From Anadara kagoshimensis (taxonomy: Eukaryota; Mollusca; Bivalvia; Arcoida; Arcidae): a stretch of DNA of 64,000 nucleotides. Made by a program: the position numbers and the translations under genes. Below, piece by piece: positions 1 to 13,800 of the stretch. Within the stretch, counting starts at the first letter, position 1. Each line of letters opens with the position of its first letter. A model generated the notes under the pieces. That model made no database searches, was not told the origin of the DNA, and saw only the letters and a program-made list of their open reading frames with translations. The stretch spans positions 7,420,765-7,484,764 of the forward strand of contig CM037862.1 in NCBI GenBank assembly GCA_021292105.1. The letters are read 5' to 3'.

Positions 1-642
1 ATTCTAAGTATAAACTTGGCTGTTGAGATTGATCTGCAACGACGAGCGATGGTTGAGGGTTGTTTCCTCGACTACCTATGTAAACCAACCTACAAGATGT
101 GATATCGCCAATATCAACATATATATTTCGCTAAATATACTAGCTACCATCATCAAATACAAACAATAATGGATTGATCTGCATTTTAAAATATTGATGG
201 GAAAACTTGGGACGGGAGGATTATAGATTCAGCCAGTTAGAAACTGTGTGTATATTATATACTGGTACAAGCACAGTGAGATACGGTAGTTATTGAATCA
301 AAAACGTTCTACTACTTAAAGACAATCAACATAATGACAGTGAAATAGTTGGCCTTGATGAAGGTCATTTGACGAGAAGACTCATAACTGTACATCATTA
401 CAATGGACACAACAACCTTTAACTGAAATGCTGTCGCGTCTCATCTGTCGGTGTCCTCATGCTCGGTGTTAATTGGAAATATTGAGTTTATTAGAATGTT
501 TAGAGGACAAGTGAGTCATTTGTATTAATGCTGCAGCATATAGGATAATATAAAATTACTGGTTTCATCAATGGCCGAGTTTGAGTTGGTATAGGAAGTG
601 TTATAACTACTTTAGAATAATGTCTCATACTTTGTAAAAAAA
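1..642 (+). other. Upstream region / possible 5'UTR of IQSEC
   Basis: No coding exon is recognisable here. An in-frame stop (TAG, 613-615) precedes the putative IQSEC start at 643. A five-codon upstream ORF (ATG 620 to TAA 637) lies just ahead of it. I see no TATA box or CpG-rich promoter I could defend, so the transcription start is unknown. Confidence 0.35.
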
Positions 643-680
643 ATGGAAGTTAAACGAAGGGGAAGGCATCGTTATGGGAG
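643..680 (+). CDS. IQSEC: IQSEC putative first coding exon
   Basis: ATG at 643 opens 12 codons plus 2 nt ([12 protein letters not shown]) before the donor AG|GTAATG. The phase (2) fits the acceptor of the next exon at 11940, which needs an upstream exon because its reading frame is open to its 5' edge. An in-frame stop at 613-615 makes 643 the first ATG of this frame. The 38-nt exon is too short for homology proof. IQSEC genes commonly use alternative first exons, so another start could exist inside or outside the window. Confidence 0.45.
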
Positions 681-3600
681 GTAATGTGTTTTTAAAAATC
701 AATTTTTTTAAATTTTTAATTGAAATTTCATGTTCCTATGCTATAAATTGTGTGTATGTGTAGCTTATTTGGACAGTGCAATGTAAGTGCATGACAATAA
801 CTACTATTATGATGACATGAAATTTTTTTTCTTCTAAAATTACAACTTTAAATACTCTGTTGGGTTAAACTATTAAAATTCAAGACATCTACATTTTACT
901 ATGAACTGCATTTTAAGATCAGAAACATCTGCATTTTTAAATAAAATTTTATAATTTAAAGCATTTACATTTTACTCCGTAAACTTTAATAGTTTAAATA
1001 TTTGCACTTTAAAAATTCAAAAAAATCTTGAATTTAAACATGTTGGAATTTCATGTCATTCAAGAGCAGTGTTTTGTAGTTAGCAGTTTTCTGTTTTCTT
1101 GGTACAAATAGCTATGTTGTAAATGATTGATAATTGTGCTTTTGTGTGCTATGGGAGTACACTTTATTGTGTCTTAATTGTGTGTTTTAGAAAACCTTTA
1201 AAAGTGATATTGATTATCTGCAGTAAAATTGAGTTTTCTATTATATAACTTTTCTAAAGTTATGTAATCTGCCAAGAAGATTTATATAAAGTTTTAAATA
1301 ATATATAATACCGGTATATGTCATGTTTTTGTGGACGACCGGTAATTTGCATGGTAAGATATATGTTAGTTTGTTCTGTGTTGTATTTTAGAGGCATTTT
1401 TGCAAAGTTTTTGTTTTCATACATAGTAAGGTATATGGTTTGTTTGTGTGAAGCATGTTTTGGTGATGGTGTGTCCTTTTTCTGTTCTGTTTTCACTCAT
1501 TGGCTGCTGACCTTTTGGTGAAATATATTGTACTATGTTTCCAGTTACATTTTATGACATTGCTCTCTCTCTCTCTCTCTCTCTCTCAGAATTTCTCTCT
1601 TCTTCACTTTGTATTGGCATTGCTCTCTCTTCATTTGTTCGTGCATAATTAAACATTGTGCAATTTAAACTGTTGTTGGCGACAATATCAGTTTGGAAGA
1701 ATCAAAGTAACATTACAAAGATGAAGAATCATTGTAATAGCTTTATAAGGTCTAAATGTCTTATAGACAATTTACATGTATAAAACCAATTGAAAGTGAA
1801 TTTTATGTCTTTATTTTTATTCTTTTTTCTAGATCTTGGCATTGCATTCAGCATTGCATATAAACTATTCATGCAATAACTGCCAATTTTTCTATTTTAT
1901 GCCCATATCACACATATATTCAGTTATATATGTAATAACCATTTTTCCCCTATGAGAATTAAAAGGCCAGACACAATGGCAAAATATTGCATAATTATTT
2001 TACATAACATGAATTTTATGTGTGGAATGATATACCATACCTTCATGAACAACAAAATACTGTATACCCCTGAAATAGATAAAATATAAGTTATCATGTT
2101 ATAATTCAATTTAGGGATTCACCGTCATAATTTTTAATCACCATAAGAAGATCAAAATAGTCTTTAAACATAAAGTGGTAGATAATAAGCCTTTTATATT
2201 ATCAACACCTTAATCAGGTGATAATTATACCTTATTATGTAGGGTGAAGATTATCCCCCCTTGTATTATCTCCCAGGCTAAATTGCCCCCATAATATAAC
2301 CATTAAACCAATATATAACCTCATGTCAAAACAACAGATGGCCAGAAGAAACTCAGAAAGGACAATAAAATGATAGAGGTAGAGAGATTTAGAAAATATA
2401 TTGGTAATTTATCCAGCACATAACTACTAACCAGTCAGGGATTTTAGCTGTAGGCTTTGACCCATGGCAGGTATAGGTCTGTTTCTACCATACATTTAAG
2501 TTACTTGTAATGTTATCATGACTGAAGTTACCAGGTATTCAGTTCTGTAAAAAAGAAGGCAGTGGAATAATTATATAGCTGATGTGTTTTTGTTTGTGTG
2601 AGAGCGATTCTGTAAAAAACTTTATGATACACATCCAGGAGTTATAAGTGTTATTTAAATAACAAAAAGTTCATGTGGTTAGCTCATAAAATAGAACTGT
2701 CAAATCATGCTGGTATTTGCACCTGGGATGTTTTTGCCGATTTTGAATATATTTTATATATAATATAGACAGGAAATTTTTCATTTATTGTCTACTGTCT
2801 ACCATGAATGGAATATTATATACTGTAGTTGTAAGTATCTTTAAAATACAATATAATAGCATTTTTGTTTATCAAATTATCCTGTCTTTATTCGCTTCCA
2901 TTGGTCCATTTAAATCTGCTGAAATAACATCTCTGGTTTTTAAGTTAAAATTGTGTCACATTACAATAGTTTGTTATGTATATATATTGCTAACTTGGAA
3001 TGTATCAAAGTTCTCAGTTCTAAAGACAAAAAGGGAATTTAATTTTCAATTACAAGGTATGTTTTTTTTAGATAATAATTTTTTTGTGCAAAAAGAAAAA
3101 AAATCTATATTCCAAGTATATCTGATGTATAGAAAATTAAGATAGAATTTTGTACAAACTGGTGTTGATTTAACAAGTATGCTCCCCACCCAAGTTTAAT
3201 TGTATATCTGTATCTATCAATGCAGGTTTTTACATATGAGTGTATGTGATTTAATGTAAGACATTCACAGTTTAAGATGTTTAATTTGTGATTATTTGAT
3301 GCTCAACTTTTCCGTTCATATATTTCATACATGGATATGGTGAATTACAAGTACCGGTAGATAGGAAGTTGACACATCCCCTGTTTTAATATTATCATCA
3401 TTAACAGGCTTTAAGAAGCTGAGTGACTTCTACATCTGATTGTAAGATTAAAGATCTTTAAACAAGATAAAGTTTACACACACTTGACTGTGGCTAAAAG
3501 TACTGCCCTATTAATAGAAAGGTTAAGTTATAACCCCAACCCTCCCTCCTCAAGTGACCCCTCTTTTTTCTTGTCATCTTAATTTGTAGGTTATGGAGTT

Positions 3601-6600
3601 GCTGTCTTGACTTTGGTCAAATGAACTGCTTTTATAAATTGCAAGGTTCAGTTATAACATAACTAAACACCCCCCCCCCCCCCTTCAAGTTACCCCTACT
3701 TTTGCCATTAATTTGCCAGCTTTGGAGTCTGCCTTATTCAATACAATTGCTGACAGTATAGAAATTACCATTCAGTTCTCTGCAAGCAAAAGGTTATATT
3801 AGTGATTCAGTTTCTAATGGAATAATTTAACAACCTAGACTTTCGTTTCATGTATACAAATATGGGTACACCATAATTTTATCACAAGGGACTTCTAAGC
3901 TCATTAAAACATTTTCACGCCTTGATCAAAATCTTGCATAAAAATCCTCATTACACCATGATCACTAAATGTCTACACTCCAGAGAGTTATTACAAGCAG
4001 TAAACAGGAATTCATTATCAAAAATATAAATTGTTATAATTCATACAAAAAAAATGTGAATTTAATACAGTTGTTTGGCCAAATGTAATGAGTTCTGTAT
4101 GTAAATATAATTTTGTCATTATATTCAATGCTTTTCTAAAATGTTTAGCCTTTACAGTCATGGTTTCATCAAGTCATGTTTTCTTGTTGTGCTATGTTCT
4201 TGATTGCTTTGGTTGTTCTTAAAATTCAAGATGTTTGAAAAAAACATTTGGAACCAGAAAAAACCTAACTTTCAGCAAGGGAACTGACAAATTTCCTCAC
4301 ACCTGGTGGGATTCAAACCTACATGGTAGTAATAGGTGGTGTGGTCTGTATGGTGGTGCTTCAGACCACTTGGCCACTGATAACAGAAGAGACCTTATAT
4401 GTATGGGTAAATATCAGGCCTGTAACACTAAAAAAACCATTTGCAAATGTTTGGGTTGCAACAGTAAAGATGTCAGTCCCTACAGTACACCTTGACAAGC
4501 ATCTCTATAAGTTCATTAAAGGCTCTGACAGTCTCTTGGTGTATATCGAGAATTGAAGTATGCATCGGTAATGGCCGTCCTTATACATGTTTTATGAAGA
4601 AGGAGATTTTTATGGAGTGATTAATGGTCCACTTTATACATGTTTTAGTAGTAGCAGATATTTCATGTGTTATGAGTGGCCCTAACTATTTGATATGTTA
4701 TAAGTGGCCCTAACTAACTGACCAGCCTCTCTATTATCACCCATCATTAAGACAAGCTTTGATGTCCAAGGTGTCTGGTACTCCCTCTCATTACTCTGTT
4801 TATGATGTGAGATGGAACATTAAACACATCTGTTTCTCTGTCACAACACAATGTGTTCAAGTAGTTCATTTATTAGCTTCATTAAAATATAAAACTCCAT
4901 TGTACTGGGACATTCACTGTTTTAATTATTTTACCTCCCTCTTGTATTAAAAACTTATATTTATCAAACTTGTGAATGAACATATTAGCTCATGGAATCT
5001 TAACACTTAAAAGTTGTCAAAGGGGTATATAGTCCATGCAATAGCTTCTCAGCTTGGTCCTCTCTAGATCTTAATTTAATGATTTCCTTATATGGAGCTA
5101 TGAGAGCCAGTTATAGTTGAAATTTGTCAGAGCACCTTTGATGGTAACTATAACTGTTTCTTTTCACTTAACAAATGAGACCTTCCTAGAGATTATCAAA
5201 AGAAAGTTCAACTTTCTCTTGTTATTTGAAGAACATCAAGACCAAAACTAGTTGAGTTGAGAAGAGAAAACCTTCCCAATTAAAGAGTGGGTACTTTATC
5301 CACTAAGCTACCAGTGGTTCAACTATTGTGGTTCAGGAAAAGCAATTCATTTTTAGGGAAAACAATAACAAATTTATATAACTTTGTGGCTATGTAGTTC
5401 TAAGTTGATTTAATATGATTTTGTGGCTATGTTGTTCTTAGTTTGATGTGATCACAGAATCATATTTGTTACAAAATGCAAATAATGCAATTAAATATGA
5501 TGAATGACAATCATAGGTTTACCCAAGGGGTCTATAAAAATCTGAATGAATGTTCTAGCTTTGTGTATTATTTCAGTAACAGATGTATGAGATAGCACAT
5601 GTATTTTACTTTGTGATAAAGCTACCAGAGGCTCCATTACCATAAATCAATCAATAGGGCCCAGTTCATATAACATGAAAGTTATATACCCAGGGTCCTT
5701 AAAAATTGTAAGATGATATTGGTGTCAAGTAAACTCTGTTTGAATTTATAAAATTTGAAAAAAATATTTATAGGAAATAAAATTTTGAAATTGAAGATGG
5801 CATGATGCCACTGATATTTGAGATAATTGTGTTTGAATTTTTAAATTAAAATATAAGAGGACAGCTGTTGCATATTTGTGTCTTGTTCAGCCAGGCATGA
5901 CAATATATCAACTCATTATTTCCTTTCTTTTTGGCGTTGCATCAATATAAAATATTGTGATCATCAGAGGGTGTTAGTTGTGTGCTTTTAGTTTGATTTT
6001 TGAGTTTTTGAGGAATAGATCTCATTTTATATGCAGATCATGTTATCAAAAAGCAAGTTTTTACAAATATGGTTAAATATTGTAAAAAGGGGAATTATTT
6101 CACTGGACTAAGACTAAGAGAAGAGAGATTTTGGAATGCTCACATATATCGGTAAGCTCAGATAATCTTTGCTGACAAAAATACATTCTGGACTAAATAA
6201 CAAAATGGGGTACCAGGGTATGCAGCTATTAGGCTCAATACCAAAATTTGTGAAAAATTAAGTGTCCTAGCACTATAGAGATTACAAAGGTGGAATGTCA
6301 TATTTCTGTTTCATCTAATTATGAAAAATGAAACAAAGGCAGGTAAAAATTTCATGTAACTACTTGTTAAAAACTTCCTGCAACTGGACCATCAATCAAT
6401 CAGATATACTAACTTTTATGACTGACAGCTATTACTTGTTCATAGATTAACATCACTTTCAAAGGGAAATGTTGAAAAAAAAATCTATAAAGCAGATAAA
6501 TGTGGTATTGTACAGTAACATGTTCTGTAATACATAAACATGTCAATTTTGTAAAACAATTCCATGTTTAATAATAGAACTATGGAATATCACTAAATTA

Positions 6601-9600
6601 TTTATTATAATTGTATAATATTATCTACTGCTATACAAAACAAACATTGATTATTCTCCCTCATTACCGTTTTTGTCGATAGAAATTATTTACGAAACGG
6701 GAAATATCAAAACTGTTTAAATTTTGAATAATCAATGTGTAAACATAGTTAGTAAATTTCGGAACAATCAACGTCCAGAAAGACTAGGAATATCCCAGAA
6801 TCCAATTTTTATTGTACCGGCAGATACGTAAATAGCCTTGATTCCGATTTATTGTATTCAGTATGAAAAAAAGATCAATTATTGAAATTAATATGAATGT
6901 TTTTATTAGATTATTGACAAAATGCAAACATAACAGCGTTTGTCGCTACAATTCCAGCAATGATTCCTGTGTTTATATGCATTCGGAAAATATTGTAATA
7001 GCTTTTGTTTGAATTTTATAAGAATATTGATTTCTGTGTAGCGGTAGGATAATGCGAGGAGAAAAGATTTTACGATCATTAAAAGTCCAGATGCAGTCCT
7101 GTTAAGATATTGATCTGTTTTATTGAAAATCCTATCAATCATTTTTACACCTGTATTAATTAAAATATCATCTACCTGTAAATTAAAAGTAAAAGTCCCA
7201 GGTATTATATCACAGGTAATCAGGTATTGCATTGTGGGAAAATTGTGTATCAAGTGCTTCGAGTGCTTTTCTTTGTGTTGAGTTTTTATACATGTATAAG
7301 GAATATTAATACTTACATATAGTAATATTAATACTTAATGTGAGAAACTAACAGAAAGCCTGGATAAATTAGTCTACTCGAGAGTTATGAAGTGGTATAT
7401 ACATGTATACACCTGTAATAAACCGGGAAACAAAAGTGAAAATTTTATTTACCCTATTAAACAGTAGAGGTAAGATGCTTCATTGGAGAACAGTTTATTG
7501 TGTTGCCTGAAACTGCAGCTTTATTGCCTTGAAGTGTAAATTATTGTTACAATGTGCACCATCTGTTGTAATCAGTTACTGTGTGTTAATGACTTACGTG
7601 TGTTTGTAGTAGTACTATAGATAACTTGTTAGGTTTGTATAATTCATAAATGGGTGATAATTCTGTAAATATTCTAAAGCTGATAATATCAGAGTTGTAC
7701 TCTAATCAAAATTATCATATTTAACCAAATTGTTTTAATCAATTTTTCTGTGATACATTGCATTGAGGCCTACTCTTCATGCCCATCCATGGTTTTGCGG
7801 AGCTAGCAGAGCTGTATACATTTATTTAGCCAAATTGATAAATCAGATATTACTGCTTAACATTGCATTGAGGCCTACGCGTTTAGACCTGGTGTTGCTT
7901 TTGCAAGCTAGTAGAGCTGTACTCTAATTTAGCCAAATTGCTTAATCAGATTTTCTGTTATCCATTGCCTTGAGGCCTACTTGCCACAGTCTGCACTTTG
8001 GCTGACATGCCACATGTAGACATTAAATTTTGAAAATAATTTTGTCCCAGCCTTGAATTTTGCAGAGCTAGTGCACTAGCATAGATTTACCAGCAATACT
8101 TCAGTAGGGCAGTATCTGATATAAAGTAAGTATAACTACACTTGGTAAAATACAACATTTTTTTCTCACTATTATTGATACCTCCCATCCTTATAAGTTT
8201 CGTGTCTGTGGGTAATTTATTGACTTTTGTGTCTGTGGGTATTTAGTTGACATTTTCGGGTTCACCTACCTATCTCATTCAGTATTGACAGGTAGACATA
8301 TTATTTTCCTATTATTTCATATATCCCCTTTACCTATGTTTGGCACATTTATTATTCATTCAAAAAATAGACTTCTATTGAAGATAAAAAATAAATCCCA
8401 GGAAAAACAACTGATTTAAGTAGTTTTAAAATCCTTAAATGTAGATCAGTGTCAAAAGGTAGGCGGAGAAACCATGTCAATTTTAAACATTTAAAATTGT
8501 TTATTTTAAAACCCCCCTGATTTAAAAAGTCAGATATGTTGTTTTTAAATATCGGTAATGGATGTTAATTTTGGAACATTGCCCTGTAGTATGTTGGAAT
8601 CAATGATATGTGGAATATAAGTCAATATTATGAAGACATTATTATATTGTAGGCTATTGGCACACATAACTTGTTTAAGATATTTGCTGATTTGTATAGA
8701 TTTCAGAACTTGATGACCTTGTCTCAAGTTTTAAAAGGGGTGCCTAAATAATGAGGACTTTATTTTTGTTTAAATTTAAAGAAAAAAAATAAAATGAAAA
8801 TAAATAAAACCCTTATGGCATATTAGCTTGTAGGTGTATTTTAATTATTGTTCTACCTGGTATATATATAAAACGAGATGTTAAATTAAAATTATTTCAT
8901 ATACATGTAACCGATGTTTGTAGATAGATCAAGTAAGTGTTAGAGAGAGAAAGAGGGGAGGGAGAGAGTAAAATGGTGGAGGAAACCAGAGTGCCTCAGA
9001 AGAGAGCCAATCTTTCTCATATAAGGGTCTGAGTAAGATTTGAACCTAGTTAAGTGGAGAAAGGCCCTGTGATCTGTAAGCTAATGCTTTAGACCACTTG
9101 GCCACCAAAGCCTCGGATAGAAGGAAATAAGTGGGTTAGCTACATCATGTATAGAAATTCATGCAAATGTCACATCTAGCATCATTGGACATAAACTGAA
9201 CTATGCATGTGGCAATCAACTCTGTTTGAAATGGCCCAGTAACATTTTTCCAGAAACGACCACATTTAGATGGTTCTAGTTAGAAATGTCAACAGAAATG
9301 ACATTAATTTGAACAAGTATTTCAGAAATAAAAAAAATCAGCTTTGAAAAAAATATTTAATCATCTGTAGGTTGTTGAATCTCGACTACTTGTAGGTGTC
9401 TCATTATTGTAAGATTTTTTTCAAAATAATGATTTGAATGATGGATGAGCAGAGTAAATGTTATTAAGTATGGTAAATGTTTGTAAAATATCAACAGATA
9501 TTGATTGTAAGCCATGTTTTAAATATCATACTTAAACATAAAGACAATGAAATCAACATCTCTTTGGCTAATTGATATAAGATTTATTAGATTGCTTAGT

Positions 9601-10654
9601 GGACACATCTGACCACTAGGGAAGGTCATTTTACATGTGGGGGTATCAGATATCTAAGTACACTGGACTTATTTTTGGTCCCCAGGGATGGCGACTTTTG
9701 ATCCATTATAATGGTGGTTAGCTAATGAGTTATAGCTATGATGTTAATCAAATACATGAACAGATGATGAGACGGCTAGGTAATCTGGATGGGAATAAAA
9801 TTAGGAAAATTGTCACAGCATGGATGGGTGATAAGAATATGCAAAGTAGGAAAATGTTCCCTTAAGCAATGATAGATTGAGGAGGGGAGAGGGGTTGGTG
9901 GTATAATAACAACAGGTTTTTCAGAAGCCTGATATACAGGGAATGGGGAAGGTCCTGGTGTGATGATACCTTATAGACTTAGCAGGAGGGTGGGTTGATA
10001 TTGGGGAGAGGGGTTGATGGTAAATTACAACAGGTTCTTGAAAAGCCTGACTTTTTTAGAGGAAAATTATTACATGGGGAGGGGAGGGAAGGACAGGTGC
10101 TGGCATGATAATATCTTAGAGATTTGATACACAGTACATAATTTGTTTGAAAATGTACTGTTTTATATTTGATGTAAGCAAACACCTTTATGAGAAGTTG
10201 AAACTTGAATATTGTCCTTACTGGTATTGTGTTGTATCATGTATGTCATGAACACCTACACAATTGTAGATCACACTTGTTCTTTTGAGGAAACATGGTG
10301 ACACATGCTTGTAATACAAAAATAGAAATTGATTTATGTACACTTTTGATGTACACATGAAATTGATTTCTCTTCACTTTTTTCCATTTCAACATCTGTA
10401 CACATGTATGATGCAACTGTTGTTAGAAGAAAAAATTAGCCAGTTTTGCTGTTTGTTATATATACCAAGTTGATATATACACGAAAAGGGATTTTCTTTA
10501 CACTGGTAAATCATTAATTTTATTATTTTAAGTTGGAAGTTGATACCTCATAAAACTTGGGTGGTGTTTGGATTATGTAGTTACAGCTGTTCTGTCAGAG
10601 AGTGAGTGACAGAATCGTCATGATGCTAATGAGATTTTGATTGTTCTGTATCCC

Positions 10655-10685
<31 letters not shown>

Positions 10686-10813
10686 TCATGTAATCTCTCT
10701 CTCTCTCTGTCTCTTTAAATAAGTAAATTTTTGAATTTTTTCCCAATCTCTCTCCTCTCTTCTCTCCAATTTAAAAAAAAATACTGTTAATCAATCCTTT
10801 ATATAAACTCTCT

Positions 10814-10867
<54 letters not shown>

Positions 10868-13800
10868 CTAGTATTTTACATACAAACAAACCTGCAGTAG
10901 GTTTTTACCCTTAGTTGATTTGTGTTTGTTTTATAAAGATAACATGGTGCCAATAATAAAAGTTATAAAAAGTAAGATACATAAAAGTGACTCATTACAT
11001 CAAATGTCTATATATATATCTTGTAAGTATGAGAGATCTTCTTGTTGTTTAGCTGTATGTAAGTTTATATAAGTATCATTATGACTGATACTTACATATA
11101 ATAACTCTGTTTCCTGTAAAATGCATATTTCACAGAAATCAGACCATGTATTTAAACAATCATTAACTTGTCTTAGTTACATAACAACATCTTGTGGCTG
11201 AAAACACCCCCTAGGGAGCCTCAAATTTTATTATCTCTGTTAAATGAAGCACAGCTTGAAGTTTAAATTCATCATTAATGAGTTAATGAAAGTGTTGTAA
11301 CCTCCAGAATTAAACTTTAACCAATGACATGCCATGTTACTGTTACTGAAGGGTTAGTTATGTTGTACAATGTAATAAGAAACAGTGAGGAACTTACATG
11401 TGTTATGTACAGAATTCTGTTTTTCTGGATAGTTTAGTTATTATTATTTTCTTTTTCTACAAGAGGTGATGAATATATCATTTTAAGTCACAGATGGGAT
11501 ATTCCTTTAATTACAGAGAACCTTGTTTTTTTTTTGTTTTTTTTTTTTTTCCTCTCGTAATTAATAATAATTTAGGGTCTGTATGACCCTTTACACATTT
11601 GTTTTATGCAAAAAGCCATCTGGCCAGGTTATTAGCAGAAAATTGCATTTTCAGACTTATTTCTTTTTGGAAGCGTGTGATGGATTATGGTTTAAATTGA
11701 AACCACAAAGCTTCCAGATTTTTGTAGCCAGCTGTGTGTTGACTAACTTTTATACCTTCGGCAGGCAGTAAATGATGCAGGCATTATGTGTATTTGTGTT
11801 GGTGTGGAGATGATGTGAATATTTTGTGACTCATTTGTGACATTGACCATTCATAGATAGGATTTAATTAATTAATCAATATTGGACTTCCTATTGTTTG
11901 AACAATAATACTGATATATTCATACTTTTATATTTGTAGTGTCACCAGTGCTCGGACAGGTGAAGAGCTCTTACGACAGAAATCCCGCTCCAGATCTGTT
12001 GGAGGATCACCTTTAGAGTCGCCGCGGGGTAGTAAATTAGTCAATCAAAATAGTACTGTTCAAAATTCACGGTGTCAGCGACAGAGATCATTTAGAAGAT
12101 CTGAAGATGACGTAAAACGTTCACGTTCACAATCATTAGCCTATGAATTGTCACAAGATCTGCAAGAGAAGCAGGTCGAAATGCTAGAGAGGAAATACGG
12201 CGGTTCAATACGATCCCGTCGTGCTGCCAAAATTATCCAAAGGGCTTTCAGACAATACTGCATGAACAAAAATTTTGAAAAAATGAGGATAGCTGTAGGA
12301 GAGAGGCGATTATCAAAACGACTTTCAGAAGTAGGTCGTAGTAACACTGTTTGGACAGACAGGCTTTCAGCCGATAGTCATTTTATCAACAATGCATCTG
12401 TGATTCAAAGTAACGGTGATGTAAAACGACATTCTGCTGACGTACCGCAAAATGGAAGTCTCAAACGTATATCTGACTATGATCCTATAAAACGAGGAGA
12501 AAACAAAGTAAAACATCAGCGTTCCTTAGATCCAAATGCTTCTAGAAAGGAGATTTCACAGAGGAATAGTTTAACAAATCGTGATAAACTGAAAAGATTA
12601 GTGCGAACAAAAGAAGTAGAGATAGATAATTCAGATATTCAAATTAATCAAAATGACTTGAAAAAGAAACCTGCAGTAGTAGACGAAACAAACAATAACA
12701 GAAATTCTTGCCCTGAAATGAATGAAAGTAGTGCTAGTGACTCTCCCCAGCCAACGCCTGTCGAGAGTACCATAGATCTTCACAGTCTTGACTTTGAAAC
12801 TTTAGTAGAAAGTAAAGAAACAGATATTTTAACAGACAGTTTTCATAATGAAGGTCTTCATTGTGATCCAGAAATAGTAAACACATTAGGATACCATAAA
12901 CCTTCTAGTGCTTCTTTATTTTCTAATGCCAGTACAGACACATTAGACAGTAACAAAAGTCAAGTTTCTACGTATGACAATTTCAGGAGTAATAATTCTG
13001 ATTCAGGGTCATTTGGTAGTCAGGGTGATATCCAAATTAAAATTGACCATGTTTCTCTGGATGATACAATTAGAACTCCAGAACAAAAAGAAATGGCAGA
13101 TCAGACATTACGATATTATCAAAACCAAGAAGTCAAAATGAGGAGTAGAAATTCAATGGAAAATATAGCAAAGAAACCACCAGTTGTTCCTGTCCGAGCT
13201 CCAGAGGCATCACCGATTTGGAAACGAAAAAACGTTCCAAACGGCGGTCCTCCTCCTCCACCTGCTGTTAAAATATTAGAACCAAAACGTATGAGCAATA
13301 TTTCAGAGACAAGTGAAGACACGTCAGTCGACGGTCATTATTCTAGTTCACCTAGTTCTGAAAACATTAGTGCTGAAAACTTAAGTATTGTTAATGAAAC
13401 ATTGACTTATCAGAGAAAACTGAGGTTAAGTGTTACACCAGATCATCCACACACAATACCAAAAACAGCTGATAAATATCGAAAACGGATTTATCGCATA
13501 GGACTTAATTTCTTCAACAAGTAAGTAAAAAATTTGTTTTTATTTGGGTGAATATTTCTTTTTTATTTATCTTTAACTTGTCTATTTAGTTCTATTTCAT
13601 CATCTTCTTGGAAAGTATGGTTTGCTTGACCTTTCTATTGTTTTTTTTTTATCACAACTCCATTACATTGTACTTTTGGCCAAAGTCTTTTAGAATCAAA
13701 ATTGTTAAATAGCCTTCTGGAAAGTTATAGCCCTTTATTGAAGTAAGGGAGATAATAACGGTCTTGCAAATTCATTAACAATAACATGCAAATGGTGAGG

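Larger units (their letters stand above)
681..11939 (+). other. IQSEC intron 1 (11.3 kb), no further exon recognised
   Basis: AT-rich intron with microsatellites (CT run 1563-1587, C run 3670-3683, CA run 10660-10685, pyrimidine tract 10694-10862, T tract 11525-11551), tRNA-like SINE copies near 4258-4384, 5258-5320 and 8970-9112, and three tandem duplications listed separately. I found no conserved protein segment in either strand. The alternative first exons typical of this family could be hidden here. Confidence 0.6.

Noticed and set aside
4235..4556. Overlapping plus-strand ORFs of 86 and 77 codons
   Set aside because: They lie over a minus-strand tRNA-derived SINE; the translations show no family and the frame is accidental.
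6906..7253. 115-codon minus-strand ORF in IQSEC intron 1
   Set aside because: No recognisable family, no sign of splice or expression signals, and AT-rich composition; most likely chance.
12141..12347. Antisense ORF opposite IQSEC exon 2
   Set aside because: Shadow of the real coding exon on the other strand. The same applies to 13119-13322.
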